From: Enoplolaimus lenunculus | Taxonomy: Eukaryota; Nematoda; Enoplea; Enoplida; Thoracostomopsidae | Assembly (NCBI GenBank): GCA_030248215.1 | Contig: JASANG010002630.1 | Coordinates: 37,515 to 101,514, forward strand | Length of the DNA: 64,000 bases | Direction: 5' to 3' | Part shown: positions 50,001 to 58,766 of the stretch, in pieces | Numbering within the stretch: position 1 is the stretch's first letter | Layout of the letters: each line of letters starts with the position of its first letter | Notes under the pieces: generated by a model | What the model was told of the DNA's origin: nothing | Databases searched by the model: none | The model's input: the letters and a program-made list of their open reading frames with translations, nothing else | Program-made: the position numbers and the translations under genes

Positions 50001-53000
50001 GTAATTATTCGGAATACCGACCCCTCTACAGAATTTGTAGAGCTTATGTTATTGATCTTAACGTGTTTATTTCAACGCTAAGCAGGTCCAATGGTTCAAA
50101 AGTTTGCTTTGTAAGCCTTGACACTTTACTACATAATACCGCTACCACCTTCTAACAAATTTGTGCAATGAATAACACTGGTAAACGTTATAGTTTTGAA
50201 ATATGTGACTAGTTGTTTTTTCACACCTGTGCGCGTTTGCGCTATAATTTAATGAGCCAGCGCTCTTGAACCATTGGGCATGCCGCCATAAACACGGTAC
50301 CATTGAACTCAGCTCGTCGAGATGTAAGTATAGGTAAGGCCATTTTTCATTTAATTCCTAGTTGGTCCAGATTCAGTGCCTTCGTCTACTTTCCTATTTC
50401 GGCTGTAAACTGTTCAGGAGTTCGATAGAAAGATTTCCGGCGGCTTACAAGCGAGGCTGAAACTTTTCTTGGGGACGAAGTAACTTTTCCAGGTTTTGCT
50501 CGCGTAGGCTGAACCCACTGGCGTTCTCTGTCTGCGCTCCAGGAATACAGCAGTGTATTTCAACTTCATATTAAGCGCACCTTTGGTTTTCCATCACTGC
50601 TATCGTCCTTCGACTGTGACGCTCCAACCATGGCGAAGTACGAAATGACCTTTTTCGTGTTCTCAGTCTTCCCGGCGCCGGATTCACCGGTGATCAGCAT
50701 ACTTTGATTCTCACGGTCTGAATTTGATTTATAAAATTTAAACTAAAGTCCGTGAAACAATTTGTCTAACAGTAGGCATATCTGCAGCTATTGCTGCAGC
50801 AGTCGGCTAAGGTCAGATGGGCGATATGTATTCTACTTCTAAAATTAGAAAACTTTGCAAACCAAAAATGAAATTTTTTAAATTATATAAGCTCCGTGGT
50901 TTCCCCAAATCAGAAGATAATATACATTATCTATAAAGCCTAAACTCATTCGTAAAAGTTATAATATTTAAATATGGCAGGAAAGTATATATGAGCCTGA
51001 AATCGTTTACCATTTGAAACATTCAGCCTGGACTCTATACCTTGTAACATATTTCGATATGCTTCGTCCGAAACGGAGAATAAATGCGGGGGGACTTCGT
51101 TGCGCCGTTTGCCCATATAAATCGACGACACTGACTCAGTGTAGATTGGCAACCGTTTGTATGGATTGATTACCACGCAGAATAAGCCAGAGTATGTCTT
51201 GAAACAATTTTAAAATAATTTAATGGAATTAAAAAAACATTTGGCGGTCCGTAAAGGGGGTGGAACCAAGGTTTTGTTGACAACAAAAAGTTGCTGTCTG
51301 TAAAAAATTCTAAACGACGAGATATGTGGCATTCATAACGGAAAAATTCCAGAAAACCCGAAAGAAAATAGTCAGAAGGTTCTGGTCTCTAAATGCTCGC
51401 GATTACACTTTTCGGCTCGATTGCAGGAGATTTGTTAAACGATTGTCAATTGAATGGATTAGCATTCCGAGGAAGCCAGCCAAAATCTAGCTTGAAAACA
51501 TTACTATTGTTTCATCATTAATAAATTTGCTGCGCTCAATTGTGGGAACATTTGACGACTCCAAACCGGTATGTATTATGCAGTTAATGTTGATTTCAGA
51601 CCGATGTAAATCTTACGTATTGCATAACGTGTTGTTTTCGGCGCATGTTAAAGTTCGATTTGAATCTGTTTTCTATGGATCAAAATACATGTTTCAGCTA
51701 TCACATCACGTCAGAAAAACCAATATGTACCACCATGCCAAAGTTGATCCAGAGGGTAGTGACAGTGGGTGACTAGTCTTCCCCATTCAGAGCGGGAATG
51801 CTTACTAATCCTTCTGTTATGTCAAGCTATCGCCCTGGAAACAACAATCTTAGTAAATTTAAAAACAAAAATTCTCATAACTTTTGCGATTCAAGCACTA
51901 TAATGCCAAGAAACGGCGTAGAATTCTACGCTGATCATGGCTTACAGCGTGCCATAATTCCCTAGTAACAGGATAGTAGAAAGATAGAGTGTGTCAGTGG
52001 TTTACAAGTATATATTGAGCCTGCCCAAAAGCCAACTTCTTCAAAAAATTCCGGATCCGCCATGGAATGTGAATTTAATAATTGTATTTGTTTGTTTATG
52101 TACTATATATAATACAAATATTTTATTGCGTCAGTTCGATGGAGTATCCGATTCCTATTAAAGGGTGCGTAGGGTGGGTGCCCACCCCCCCGGATCTGCT
52201 GGTATTAACAAAGCATAATGTTTTACATAAATTAACATATTGAAGTAGCGTTGTCGAAGATTGTCCAACACCGATGCGTCATTTAAATACGTCAACGTCG
52301 ACATATCTTCAGCAAGAAAGAATTTCGGTGGATTCACTTCCTGCATGTCGTCTTTTTTGACTTTTATCTAAAATAATAGAGGTTCGTGCAGCCTTGTCTC
52401 AAACATGTAAGTTTAATGTTTAGAATAATGTTTATTTAACCCGACCTCGACCGCCCTTCGTGACTGATGCGGTATTGCAACTGCACGTTGAATTAAACGT
52501 TTATCCGTCTTGTATCAAAAGCTTGAGCGATAATGCAAGGTTAGAATTAGGAATGTACTTTCAAAATTTAAGTATGCTTTAAAGATTGGAACTCATCTTT
52601 ATTTGGTCCTGGAGTCATTTATGCACTACAATTAAGACTAATTTAAATTTATGGACTTGAATTAGGGTTTAGATACTCAATCCGCTTACGAAATCGTATT
52701 AGGCATACGAGTTTCTATTGATTGGGCCTCAAAATAGGGTCGCCCCTCTTATTACGTCCCTCTTCTTATTCGGGTCACTACACTATTTGGATTTTATCCC
52801 AAAACATACCTCGTTTCCTTTGACACTCACTGCTGTCACTTCGTCTCCTTTAGTATCTTTAACTTCCGCCTTGATGTAACCTTCTTCCGGATCCGGAATC
52901 CAGATCATTTTCTTGCCAGCGAACTTTTCCGTCTCCGCCTAAATTGGTAAACAATACAGTATTTCAACAGTACTCTGACAAAACTGGCAAAATTTTAGGA

Positions 53001-53917
53001 AATAACGCCTCAAGCTTCAAACATTTGTGTTTTGCTCCAGGGCTGCTGACATATATGTTTTTGATTTCAATTTCGGACTTTAAATTTTAAAAATTTAAAA
53101 CTTTCACTCACGTTTAACACAAATAAGCCTGAGGCATAAGACAGGGATTTACCGATTTACAAGGCAAAAATTTTAGAAACGAAAATTTGCTCAAGACGTC
53201 TACTTAAATTTAGGACGCTGAAACTGAACCAAATTCCCTAATTTTACAATCTACAATACGTACGAGGCGTAATATTAGGTTGGGGGAGCTTGCACTCAGC
53301 CGGAATTATGCTTAAAATTCGGATCTTATTGATATACTCTCCTAACAATAACAGAGCAAGTCGTTTACATACATTAAAACGAGGAAATCAATATTTCCAC
53401 TTCTTTCAGCCATTATTATGTCTTACAAGAAATCGGTATCTTTTAAATAACAAATATTATTTTCTTGAGGGAAACAAATTCACGTGTGAAATAATTAAGA
53501 CGCTAATTCCCGAGTGTTTTCGAATATTTTTATGCCATTTTCGGCCCATGTTACTTTAAGGGGCGTCCCGGTTATTGGTGGGTCTATAATAGAGTAATTT
53601 TCGATTCTAGATTGCATTTTTCTGCTTAGGCTTAGGCTTAGGCTTAGGCTTAGGAACACATTCTTGCAACGCATAGGCTTAGGCTTAGGAACACATCCTT
53701 GCAACGCTTAGGCTTAGGCTTAGGCTTAGAAATACGTTTAATCTACTGTTACGCCCCTTAAAGTAACACTGGCCCCATTTTGAAACTTTCGTTTCGTTTC
53801 TTGTGTACAACTACATGACGCGATCGAGACTTGTAAATTTAATGTGATACTTACCCCGAGAGTTTCTGACAATGGAAGTCGCAGATAACGCCATCCTGGA
53901 TCACTTTCATAATCCAT
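20096..53917 (-). CDS. MHC: Gene A: complete muscle myosin heavy chain (class II), 40 exons
   Basis: Actin-based ATPase motor and thick-filament rod of muscle. Forty exons join in phase to about 1958 residues, the usual length for the family. The start (ATG at 53917) opens with [14 protein letters not shown]. Seen in order: SH3-like N-terminal domain, P-loop GESGAGKT (174-181), switch [10 protein letters not shown] (from 234), switch II DIAGFE (460-465), Gly/Lys loop 2 (about 638-647), [14 protein letters not shown] actin-contact region, SH2 and SH1 cysteines (702, 712), converter, two IQ-like light-chain sites, the head-rod proline at 847, a heptad coiled coil to about 1934, then a Gly-rich non-helical tail. 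Odd points are Gln where Phe is usual just after switch II (GFEIFD-Q-NSFEQ), a divergent converter, and an uncertain last few residues. It lies upstream of gene B on the same strand and shares its intron positions. The family assignment is certain; muscle type and expression are inferred. Confidence 0.96.
21983..22202. mobile_element. TTAGGC-core foldback element with target-site duplication
   Basis: 220 bp with inverted ends (GCCCATGTATAGAACAGG and its near-complement) and a core of many TTAGGC and TTAGGCTTTGG units. The 8-bp AACTAGCC is repeated directly at 21975-21982 and 22203-22210, as expected for a cut-and-paste insertion. In gene A intron 37/38. Confidence 0.8.
23145..24440. mobile_element. 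1.3-kb foldback element in gene A intron 36/35
   Basis: The left arm (23145-23235: GAGTTCAGCGGTAC, then CCGGTTCAAAAGTTATGACC) is inverted relative to the right arm (24345-24440: GGCCATTACTTTTGAACCG, then GGTGCCAC... complement). Inner GGAAAAAATGGAAAAA words are also mirrored. Similar sequence to the right arm occurs at 50230-50430. The centre has no protein-like frame. In transcript order this lies in the intron between exons 35 and 36. Confidence 0.6.
24841..25042. mobile_element. 202-bp inverted-repeat element beside exon 35
   Basis: Ends read CAAATGTGTGTAGCACCTAT and the near-complement, continuing CATCAGTTG on both sides (about 29 bp with few mismatches). Its right end is only 16 bases from A exon 35, just inside the intron. 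A second copy is at 39685. Confidence 0.75.
28564..28672. mobile_element. CAG-ended (hAT-like) element, degenerate copy
   Basis: Starts CAGGGCCGGAACAGCCACCC and shares the internal words AAATTTAGGTGGGGGCCCT with the 47506 copy (AATTCTGAGGTGGGGGCCTC). The right end is degenerate. It lies about 35 bases from the donor of A exon 29. Confidence 0.5.
29405..29530 (+). mobile_element. tRNA-derived SINE-like repeat
   Basis: TGGCACTTAGAGCAGCGG resembles a polymerase III A box in a D arm. GCGGA and TCCGC enclose a 7-base loop like an anticodon arm, and GGATGCGAGTCCC resembles a B box. A non-tRNA body and an ACCATA repeat tail follow. The T-loop and acceptor stem are imperfect, so this is not called as a working tRNA. 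The tail touches the donor of A exon 28. Confidence 0.5.
30645..30760. mobile_element. TTAGGC-core element, left half
   Basis: CCAATGTTACGCTAAGGGGC then GTGACAGCAATATAAAC and CCTAAACCTGAGCCTAAG match the 11054 subfamily. It is cut off by the TTGTCG-rich repeat that follows. In gene A intron 26/27. Confidence 0.45.
30764..31101. repeat. CGACAACTTGTCG-rich repeat
   Basis: More than ten copies of TTGTCG or CGACAA in about 340 bases, many paired as short palindromes such as GACAACTTGTC, with GATATTTCGA words between them. A fragment (AGACAAGTTGTCGGGCG) recurs at 1597. In gene A intron 26/27. Confidence 0.6.
32842..33222. repeat. Tandem duplication, two units of about 190 bp
   Basis: Units at 32842-33031 and 33032-33222 are about 95% alike (TATGTTTTGRCCGGYATTTA at the start, GCGATTTCAGGTAATATGTA at the end). 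Young tandem repeat in gene A intron 23/24. Confidence 0.9.
34080..34250. mobile_element. TTAGGC-core element, degenerate
   Basis: GAGAGCCGTAACAGTAGTAT then AAGCATATTTCTAACCC match the left part of better copies, and CCTGCGGGAAAATGGTCC matches the right part. In gene A intron 21/22. Confidence 0.45.
34914..35067. mobile_element. CCCGTAGCC-family repeat
   Basis: From AGCCCGTAGCTAAG to GTCTGGCTAC, weak inverted ends. Shares GGGGCTCAGCC, CTTGTAAGTCATTGAAAA and ATGCCCTTCCTGAAAAA with copies at 35152, 43490, 59890 and, reversed, 7858 and 63577. Confidence 0.6.
35152..35317. mobile_element. CCCGTAGCC-family repeat beside A exon 20
   Basis: From GGCCCGTAACCAAGGG to GACTACGGGCCTGA. Its right end is 14 bases from the end of A exon 20, so it begins almost at the donor of an intron found only in gene A. 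Confidence 0.65.
35823..36128. mobile_element. Older copy of the 60495 element
   Basis: Shares ACGCAACTGGGTACATTCTA, AAGAATGTACCCGGCACGC and the right-side words GGGGGTACATT and GTTGCACACTTTTG. Arms are eroded. In gene A intron 19/20. Confidence 0.65.
39272..39402. mobile_element. TTAGGC-core element, degenerate
   Basis: GTGTAAAGAACAGGGCCGTA at the left and GTTCCTGCCCTGATCTTTAC at the right form weak inverted ends; the TAAGCC core is short. In gene A intron 16/17. Confidence 0.4.
39685..39885. mobile_element. Inverted-repeat element, CAAATGTGTAGAGCACC ends
   Basis: Ends CAAATGTGTAGAGCACCTAT and AACAGGTGCTGCACACATTTG are inverted; same family and almost the same length as the 24841 copy. In gene A intron 15/16. 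Confidence 0.65.
40647..40877. mobile_element. TTAGGC-core foldback element with 9-bp flanking repeat
   Basis: 231 bp starting GGCCCATGTATTTAACAGGG and ending TTACATGGGCC, with a long run of CTTAAG and CCTAAG units and two GCATGGATGAGCCT repeats inside. GGGTTGCGC flanks both sides (40638-40646, 40878-40886). That flank is itself the end motif of another small repeat (see 44589), so this looks like an insertion into an older element. Confidence 0.8.
42261..42622. mobile_element. TTAGGC-core element split by a CAG-ended element
   Basis: The left end CAGGGCCGAACG and the right part (TTAGGCTTATGGTTAGGC, then ATATGCTTATACTACTGTTA) match other TTAGGC elements. A separate element at 42313-42505 lies between them. 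In gene A intron 13/14. Confidence 0.55.
42313..42505. mobile_element. CAG-ended (hAT-like) element, nested
   Basis: Ends CAGTGGTGGAGCAG and TGGCTGCTCCAGCCCTG are imperfect inverted repeats. The same right end occurs at 47674. CAG...CTG ends are typical of hAT-type non-autonomous elements. Confidence 0.5.
43080..43318 (-). pseudogene. Decayed duplicate of gene A exon 13 (fossil exon)
   Basis: This stretch of intron 12/13 aligns with exon 13, which lies just downstream at 42693-42872. The better half (about 43205-43318) keeps the same word order on the plus strand: gatcgctgag, gctaacgtcat, cactatgcag, gaacatact, cccattg. The conceptual peptide [23 protein letters not shown] parallels [23 protein letters not shown]. 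Similarity fades towards the 3' half (HLGKHNNF...[10 protein letters not shown]), where indels and substitutions have destroyed the frame, and no acceptor of good quality survives. This is an old tandem exon duplication, possibly once a mutually exclusive alternative exon. It is not expected to be spliced into a working motor now. Confidence 0.7.
43490..43675. mobile_element. CCCGTAGCC-family repeat
   Basis: CATAGCCAAGGGGGCC to GCTGGCTACGGGCCTGAAC, with CTTGCTTGTAAGTCATTG inside. It is preceded by a piece (43402-43490) resembling 536-640: GTAGCCAGGATTTTGAAAA, then CACCAACTGAAACAG. Confidence 0.6.
44528..44710. mobile_element. TTAGGC-core element interrupted by a nested repeat
   Basis: Starts ACGGGACTGTGACAGAATAA, continues with CCTAAGCGTAAGTCTAAGCC, and is then split by the small GC-rich element at 44589-44685. 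ATAACAGCCC follows, matching the right part of sister copies. In gene A intron 11/12. Confidence 0.6.
44589..44685. mobile_element. 97-bp GC-rich foldback nested in a TTAGGC element
   Basis: The 14-bp ends AGGGTTGCACTATA and TATAGCGCAACCCT are inverted with one mismatch; the centre is rich in CGGCGCC. Related GC-rich pieces with CGCCGTCCG lie at 3890-3985 and 62790-62935. Confidence 0.65.
45640..45965. repeat. CACGTG-ended repeat with three 95-bp tandem units
   Basis: The unit containing CTTGCATGTGGAAGTTTGG, then TTGCAGCTGCAAATTATGC, occurs three times with 95-base spacing. The whole starts TTCACACGTGCAAG and ends TTGCCACGTGTAA, so the array sits inside an element with short inverted ends. 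In gene A intron 10/11. Confidence 0.85.
47506..47674. mobile_element. CAG-ended (hAT-like) element with 8-bp duplication
   Basis: 169 bp, from CAGTGCCGGAAAATG to GTGGCTGCTCCGGGCCTG, imperfect inverted ends. GTTATATA is repeated directly at 47498-47505 and 47675-47682, the 8-bp target duplication usual for hAT elements. No coding capacity. In gene A intron 7/8. Confidence 0.75.
47985..48256. repeat. CTTGCA/TGCAAG word cluster
   Basis: Many CTTGCA, TGCAAG and GCAAAAA words and an end GGCACGTGTAGAATGAG, related to 45640-45965. In gene A intron 7/8. Confidence 0.55.
52609..52781. mobile_element. GTAGTNACCCGAATA family, partial copy
   Basis: The right end is well kept (CCCCTCTTATTACGTCCC, then TTATTCGGGTCACTAC) and lies just 3' of exon 2 in transcript order, in gene A intron 2/3. 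The left end is not recognisable, so the start is approximate. Confidence 0.5.
53543..53774. mobile_element. TTAGGC-core foldback element upstream of exon 2 of gene A
   Basis: Inverted ends read GGCCCATGTTACTTTAAGGG and its near-complement; the core holds (TTAGGC) runs in two blocks separated by AACACATYCTTGCAACGC. The flanks CCATTTTC and CCATTTTG form an 8-bp duplication with one mismatch. In gene A intron 1/2, about 80 bases from exon 1. Confidence 0.75.
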
Positions 53918-54544
53918 TTTGAGTTATGCAACTGTATTCGCTCAACAATGCAGATAAGTTGGCTAAAATATTGAAATAGTAATATTCAAAGCAGTGTGAC
54001 TAGTTCACAATGTGTTGCGTTAATTAATATATCAAAGCAGAAAGGCATTGCAGTCAAAATGAGTAGAGAATTGGCTCAGTGAACACATATACTACCTCAA
54101 TAGGACTGAGTAGAAAACACTGTTGTGATATTGCAATTTGGCTACATTTTTTTTACAAATGTTGAATTAAAATTGACTCGGAAAACTATATTGTAACAAG
54201 TAATATCGCCAATTTTTTGTACAGGCTCGCTAAATTAGCATTCCTACTAGCTAAGCTTTGACTGCATATACTCGATACGTCATGAAGTAAACCGAGTACA
54301 TTGACTGTTTGCAGCATTGGAAACGAGCAGAGCGAATCATGCTCATGAATGGCTAGCAATGTTAACTTAGGCGTCACATCACTGCATAGAAGACGCAACC
54401 TCTTAATTAATCTTTGCTGTTGTCCAAGAAAAAATTTGACGGTGCTATAAATCGTGCAAAATTTCCCCAAGCTTCCCATGAGATTTTTTATGGTATCTCA
54501 ATTATGTTAAGCAAGCTACTGATTCGTGATCACAGTATGAAAAC

Positions 54545-54612
54545 GCTATTCTTTACGCTTAGGCTTAGGCTTAAGAATATGCTTATACTACTGTTCCGGC
54601 CCTGTTCTATAC
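54545..54612. mobile_element. TTAGGC-core element, right half
   Basis: GCTTAGGCTTAGGC followed by ATATGCTTATACTACTGTTC and CGGCCCTGTTCTATACATG, identical in order to the right half of the 21983 copy. The left half is missing. Confidence 0.55.
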
Positions 54613-55879
54613 ATGAACCCTTTCGTCTCACATTTAAAGTTAAGGTTTAGGTTCAGGATAAGGCTTAGGCAAAGGTTTGTTCAATGGCTTTTGCGTAGGC
54701 ATATTAAGAAGCGTTTTGTTAATGCAGTGAAAAATGTACATGAGCTGATGCTTGAGCCAAAATGCTATACAAGTTTTCTTCGAACGATACAGAGTTAATA
54801 TTAAATCAATTAACTTGATCTGTTAACACCTTGCTAGTTCTGCTGCCCTATTTTAAAATTTTGTCCTTTATTTTTTGTTTATGATAAGATAAATATGTTT
54901 CCATTTCCAAATCAAACCGGCAGTTTCTGCGAACGTTGGTGCCTGCATAAAACAATCAAGTTTAACGTTTTACCTCAAATTTAAACTGAAAAAATTACCT
55001 GTTAAGTCGAAGTCAGGGCAGCGAGAAACCAGAACGATAGTTTAAGTAATAACTCCGTAATCTGAGACTACGAACAAATTCGAAGTAACCCTGGCATACC
55101 GTTTAAATATCGAAGCAAAAATAAAGATAAAGCGTTAAGCAAAAAATACAGCCGATGCACCTAAGACGAACAAACAGTTGAATTTTATTCGACAAAATTT
55201 TTCTCAAGCAAATTCTGAACCGTTCGGATATGACAGCCTATAACAAACTTTAAGGTCACGTCTTGTCAAAAAGATTGTTTTCGCATTTGTCATTTGAAAC
55301 CTTAAAGTGCAATAGTTTCTCAGCAGGTCAGGTACCCGGTTTGGAAAATAATAATTCTAAGAACCTCAGTATCCGGAATGCTGGAAAAACCAGCAGCTCA
55401 GGCACACACACAAAGATTAGCAGTGTGCCGGATTTCGAAATTCGTCACGGTGGGGGCGGGGCGCGCCATATGTAATAGTGAAAGAAGCTAGCGACCGAGA
55501 ATCTAAACGCAAATATTGTAATATATCTGATTGCACAATTTTGTGGTTTGATTCCAGTTGGAGGTCGTGTCTTGACGAACCAATATGGTTTCACCAGTGT
55601 AGATTAGCTTCTCAAATCAGTAAAGTTTACGATTTTGTCAAAAAAATTCACTCGTAATTCGCACACAAGCTCGTATATTCTTCAATTGTCAAAAATTATG
55701 ACCTCAAAGTTTTTCAGTGTCGGTGGTAGGTAGAGTAACTTGGCGAAAATCAACTTTTTTTGCTCAAAACTTGATGCCTAAAAGATATATTTGCATGACG
55801 TAAACGACAATGATGGTTAAACAGGTTTATGTTACTCTGTGACTCAATTTATTGCTGTTGCGGCAAATATTGCTTTGAG

Positions 55880-56000
55880 AAGGTGTAACGGTAGAATAAG
55901 CATAATGCTAAGTAAGCCTGAGCAAAAAAAATAATCAAAGCTTAACCTTACTCTATTGGAGCCCCGCACAAAAACAGGTACGACTCTCAAAGTAACATGG
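55880..56000. mobile_element. TTAGGC-core element, degenerate
   Basis: GGTGTAACGGTAGAATAAGC, then AAGTAAGCCTGAGC, then a right end CTCTCAAAGTAACATGG, which is a weak inverted copy of the TTACTTTAAGGGG end type. Confidence 0.4.
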
Positions 56001-58548
56001 ATCGCCGTTTAGGTTAATTTCTGAACATCGAGCAATGTCATATTCGAGCAGGCTTACGCAAAACGGTTTTAGCACAATTTTTTTACGACACTTGACATCG
56101 AACCTCCTGCGCCCGTGTGGGTTTCGTTTTTGAGGTCAATCGGTTTACGTCAAAAATCGCTCATCTCTGTGCTGATTTTGACGCAGAACATATTTGTCAA
56201 ATTGACAACTGAAGTTTTAAACCACAGTCATCTTTTCGTTTCGAAATGCAAAATATGAAAATATTCAACTCTCGAACGGTGTTGTAGCAAAAAAAACATT
56301 TTGTGCATCGAGTAAAATATTTGAATATTGTGAGTGATTCTTGTATGGTTGTCTCGGAAACGCTCCATGGTAGTCTTTGTAAGCTTGTGAGACACACTAG
56401 TCCTGGTGTATATGCAATAATCCCTGTTCCTATCAAGACTGACAATTAAGTTTCGTTTGACGCAGCTCATGCTGGTTTTATCTGATGAAGCCATTGGTCA
56501 TAGCGAAAAAAACATATACATCACAGTTGCACTTAATTTATATTTGCCAAACTTACAAATTAAAATTGTAAAAGTTAAATTTACTTACAAGTGCAGCTCA
56601 GGTATTTTCATTATTTATACGCACTTAATTTTTTGCTTTCAATAATTTTAGCAAATTTTAATTTATAATTTATTTATCACGAAATAGAGTATAGAAATTG
56701 TATATTTTACAAATTCTGTTGTATCCATTGATTGCAACTTGGTAGCCCACTGAGTAAAAACAGCTTGTAAAAAGAGAGTTTGAAACGAGTTAATGCATCA
56801 AAATTTTACTAATTTTGATTGGTTACAATTTTTAAATTTGAATCCTTAGTCAATTGCCGACTGGCTAATTTGTTGCCTGTCGAAAAACCTGTTATGAGAA
56901 CGCGTCATCGGCAACTCTGTTTCCTTTCGTGTACCTGTTTAAGGCAATTGAACTGATCGGTTTCGTTTCTATTATCTGATGGAGCAATTTGTTGTGTTTA
57001 AACCTCTGTTTGAAATGCCGCATATATAATACCTGTCGTTTAGACTTCTCGGTGGTTTAATTTCGGGTATTCGCTAAAGTAAGCATTGAAATTTGAGTTT
57101 AAGCATTGTACATTCGGTTGTCCTCAAAACCGCTTCATCTTCCGCGTTTACAAGTTGGCTTTCGTGGTGTATGGCCTAATAGTCGCTACCGTAAGAAGCA
57201 CATCAAGTTTGAGGGGTATACAATTGGATTTCAAGGGGATATATGTTACCGCCTGAAATTTCAGAGAAACGAAAAAATTGTACGTTTTAAGCGTTTAGAA
57301 TAACCTTTTGTATCCTTGAAACCAAACAAGTTTACTCACTCGCAGTGCTCGCTTGCGAAATTTTTAACATTATCCTCGTTTTGCATGAGTGCTATAATTT
57401 TTCAAATCCAACAGTAATCCAACTTCACACGGAAAGATCAGGCGGATCGCCTATAACCGCAAATTATCCTTAAACATGAAATGATGTTTAATTTGTTAAT
57501 ATTAGCAAATATCTGTAATGTTGAGTTTACACTTATTTTTATACGAAATCTCGGCAATTCTTCTGAAAAAATTGTGCCAAAAGTTAAAACAAAACGCGCC
57601 AAACAGACAAATTTTGTAAAACTATGCAGAATATTACTAGCGATATTGCCGAAACCAGCTGCAAAAATTCTGCCGCAGCCGGAGGTCTAGTTTCTACCGG
57701 AGTTGGAAGCAGACCTGCAATCGTATACCCTTCGATGTATATTCGTCTAACTTATCGTTAATACAGCGTTATCTAATTGAACTTTCGGAAAACACGCAAG
57801 TATCTTCATTGACATTGCGACATCAAACGCCAACTTGCACCATGGATCAACATGGGTCATGAGTATAAGTCTAATAAGCGACACGGGCGGCGTGTGGCGG
57901 TGTGCGGCACACCAGCATCTGCCTCAACATAATACAGCGCAATCCTAATAGTTCTTGCGCCGTGTACCCTTGGCTACTTTTCAACTTATGCTTGAGAAGT
58001 CAGAATCAACGTTCGTCATGAGTCGTACATCGTGTCACCGATTCCATTTCTGCTTGTACAAACGTGACTTTGAAGCCGCCCGATGATCACTATTGCGGTT
58101 CGTCTTAGACGTTTTCTAATTTCAAAGCATAGTCAAATTTTTCGCCGCCTGCCCAGACTCTTGCTATCGTTGCCATTTAACACCAGAGTCATTTGTCACA
58201 AAACTTAATTTATCACTTAAGTTTTGGTTTCCAGACTTCAATTTTTTTGACGGCATAAAAACTGCCCGACGCACAAAAAGAGTCCTGGTCGGTGTCAGAT
58301 GGTGTGTCAGTCTCTTCAGTGAAATGTAATTTGTCATAATCGCAGCCTAAACGTATGTATATACCTATACAGCAGGGTCAGGCCGGCCTGCCTTTATAGT
58401 TTCGGTTTCGGCGAAAAATTAACCTCCGTCTTCTGTAGAATTGTTATCAGAGGGATACGGCAATTTCGGCTGTGAATTCCTTTTTTCGAAAAAATATTTT
58501 TCAATGCCTAGTCTTTCGTCGACGGCCCTTAACAACAAACGTGCCATA

Positions 58549-58766
58549 CACTGTAAAAAATGGGGAGTCAAATTCACTCTATCGGAAATAGGCTTTTCCT
58601 GACTACACAAACTGAGTCAAATTTGACTCCGCCCGAGTCAAATTGGACTCATGAGCGATTCAGTGAATCGAATTTGATTCTGGCGGAGTCAAATTTGACT
58701 CAGTTTATGTAGTCAGGAAAAGCCTATTTCCGAGCGAGTCATTTTGACACCCCATTTTTTAAAGTG
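58549..58766. mobile_element. 218-bp foldback, CACTG ends, second copy
   Basis: Starts CACTGTAAAAAATGGGGAGT and ends with an inverted near-copy. The arms share AGGCTTTTCCTGACTACACA with the 17336 copy, and the centre has extra GAATCGAATTTGATTC. Confidence 0.75.

Larger units (their letters stand above)
20288..53854 (-). other. Introns of gene A: content
   Basis: Most of the 39 introns are 300-2000 bases and hold short repeats, listed separately. The largest, 23034-25058, holds a 1.3-kb foldback and a 202-bp inverted-repeat element. 42873-44209 holds the fossil exon and a CCCGTAGCC-family repeat. 44381-45169 and 40544-41722 hold TTAGGC elements with nested or flanking insertions. 45323-46359 holds a 95-bp tandem repeat. 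47381-48673 holds a CAG-ended element and scattered CTTGCA words. In 36541-37330, 37461-38377, 48776-49525, 49683-50580 (apart from a partial repeat at 50230-50430), 51198-52226, 25191-25926 and 20594-21334 I see no gene or clear element. Confidence 0.55.
36256..53917 (-). other. Gene A exon map, motor and neck (exons 1-19)
   Basis: Coding exons in transcript order: 53855-53917, 52810-52938, 52227-52367, 51041-51197, 50581-50717, 49526-49682, 48674-48775, 47277-47380, 46946-47087, 46360-46478, 45170-45322, 44210-44380, 42693-42872, 41723-41876, 40476-40543, 39421-39508, 38378-38495, 37331-37460, 36256-36540. Every boundary reads GT at the donor and AG at the acceptor on the minus strand, and the phases run on without a break (866 codons). 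Exon 5 carries the P-loop, 6 switch I, 11 switch II, 12 the relay helix, 15 loop 2, 17 the SH1/SH2 helices, 18 the converter, 19 the lever arm. The boundary between exons 11 and 12 has no counterpart in gene B. Single bases may be off where alternative GT or AG pairs are adjacent. Confidence 0.9.
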
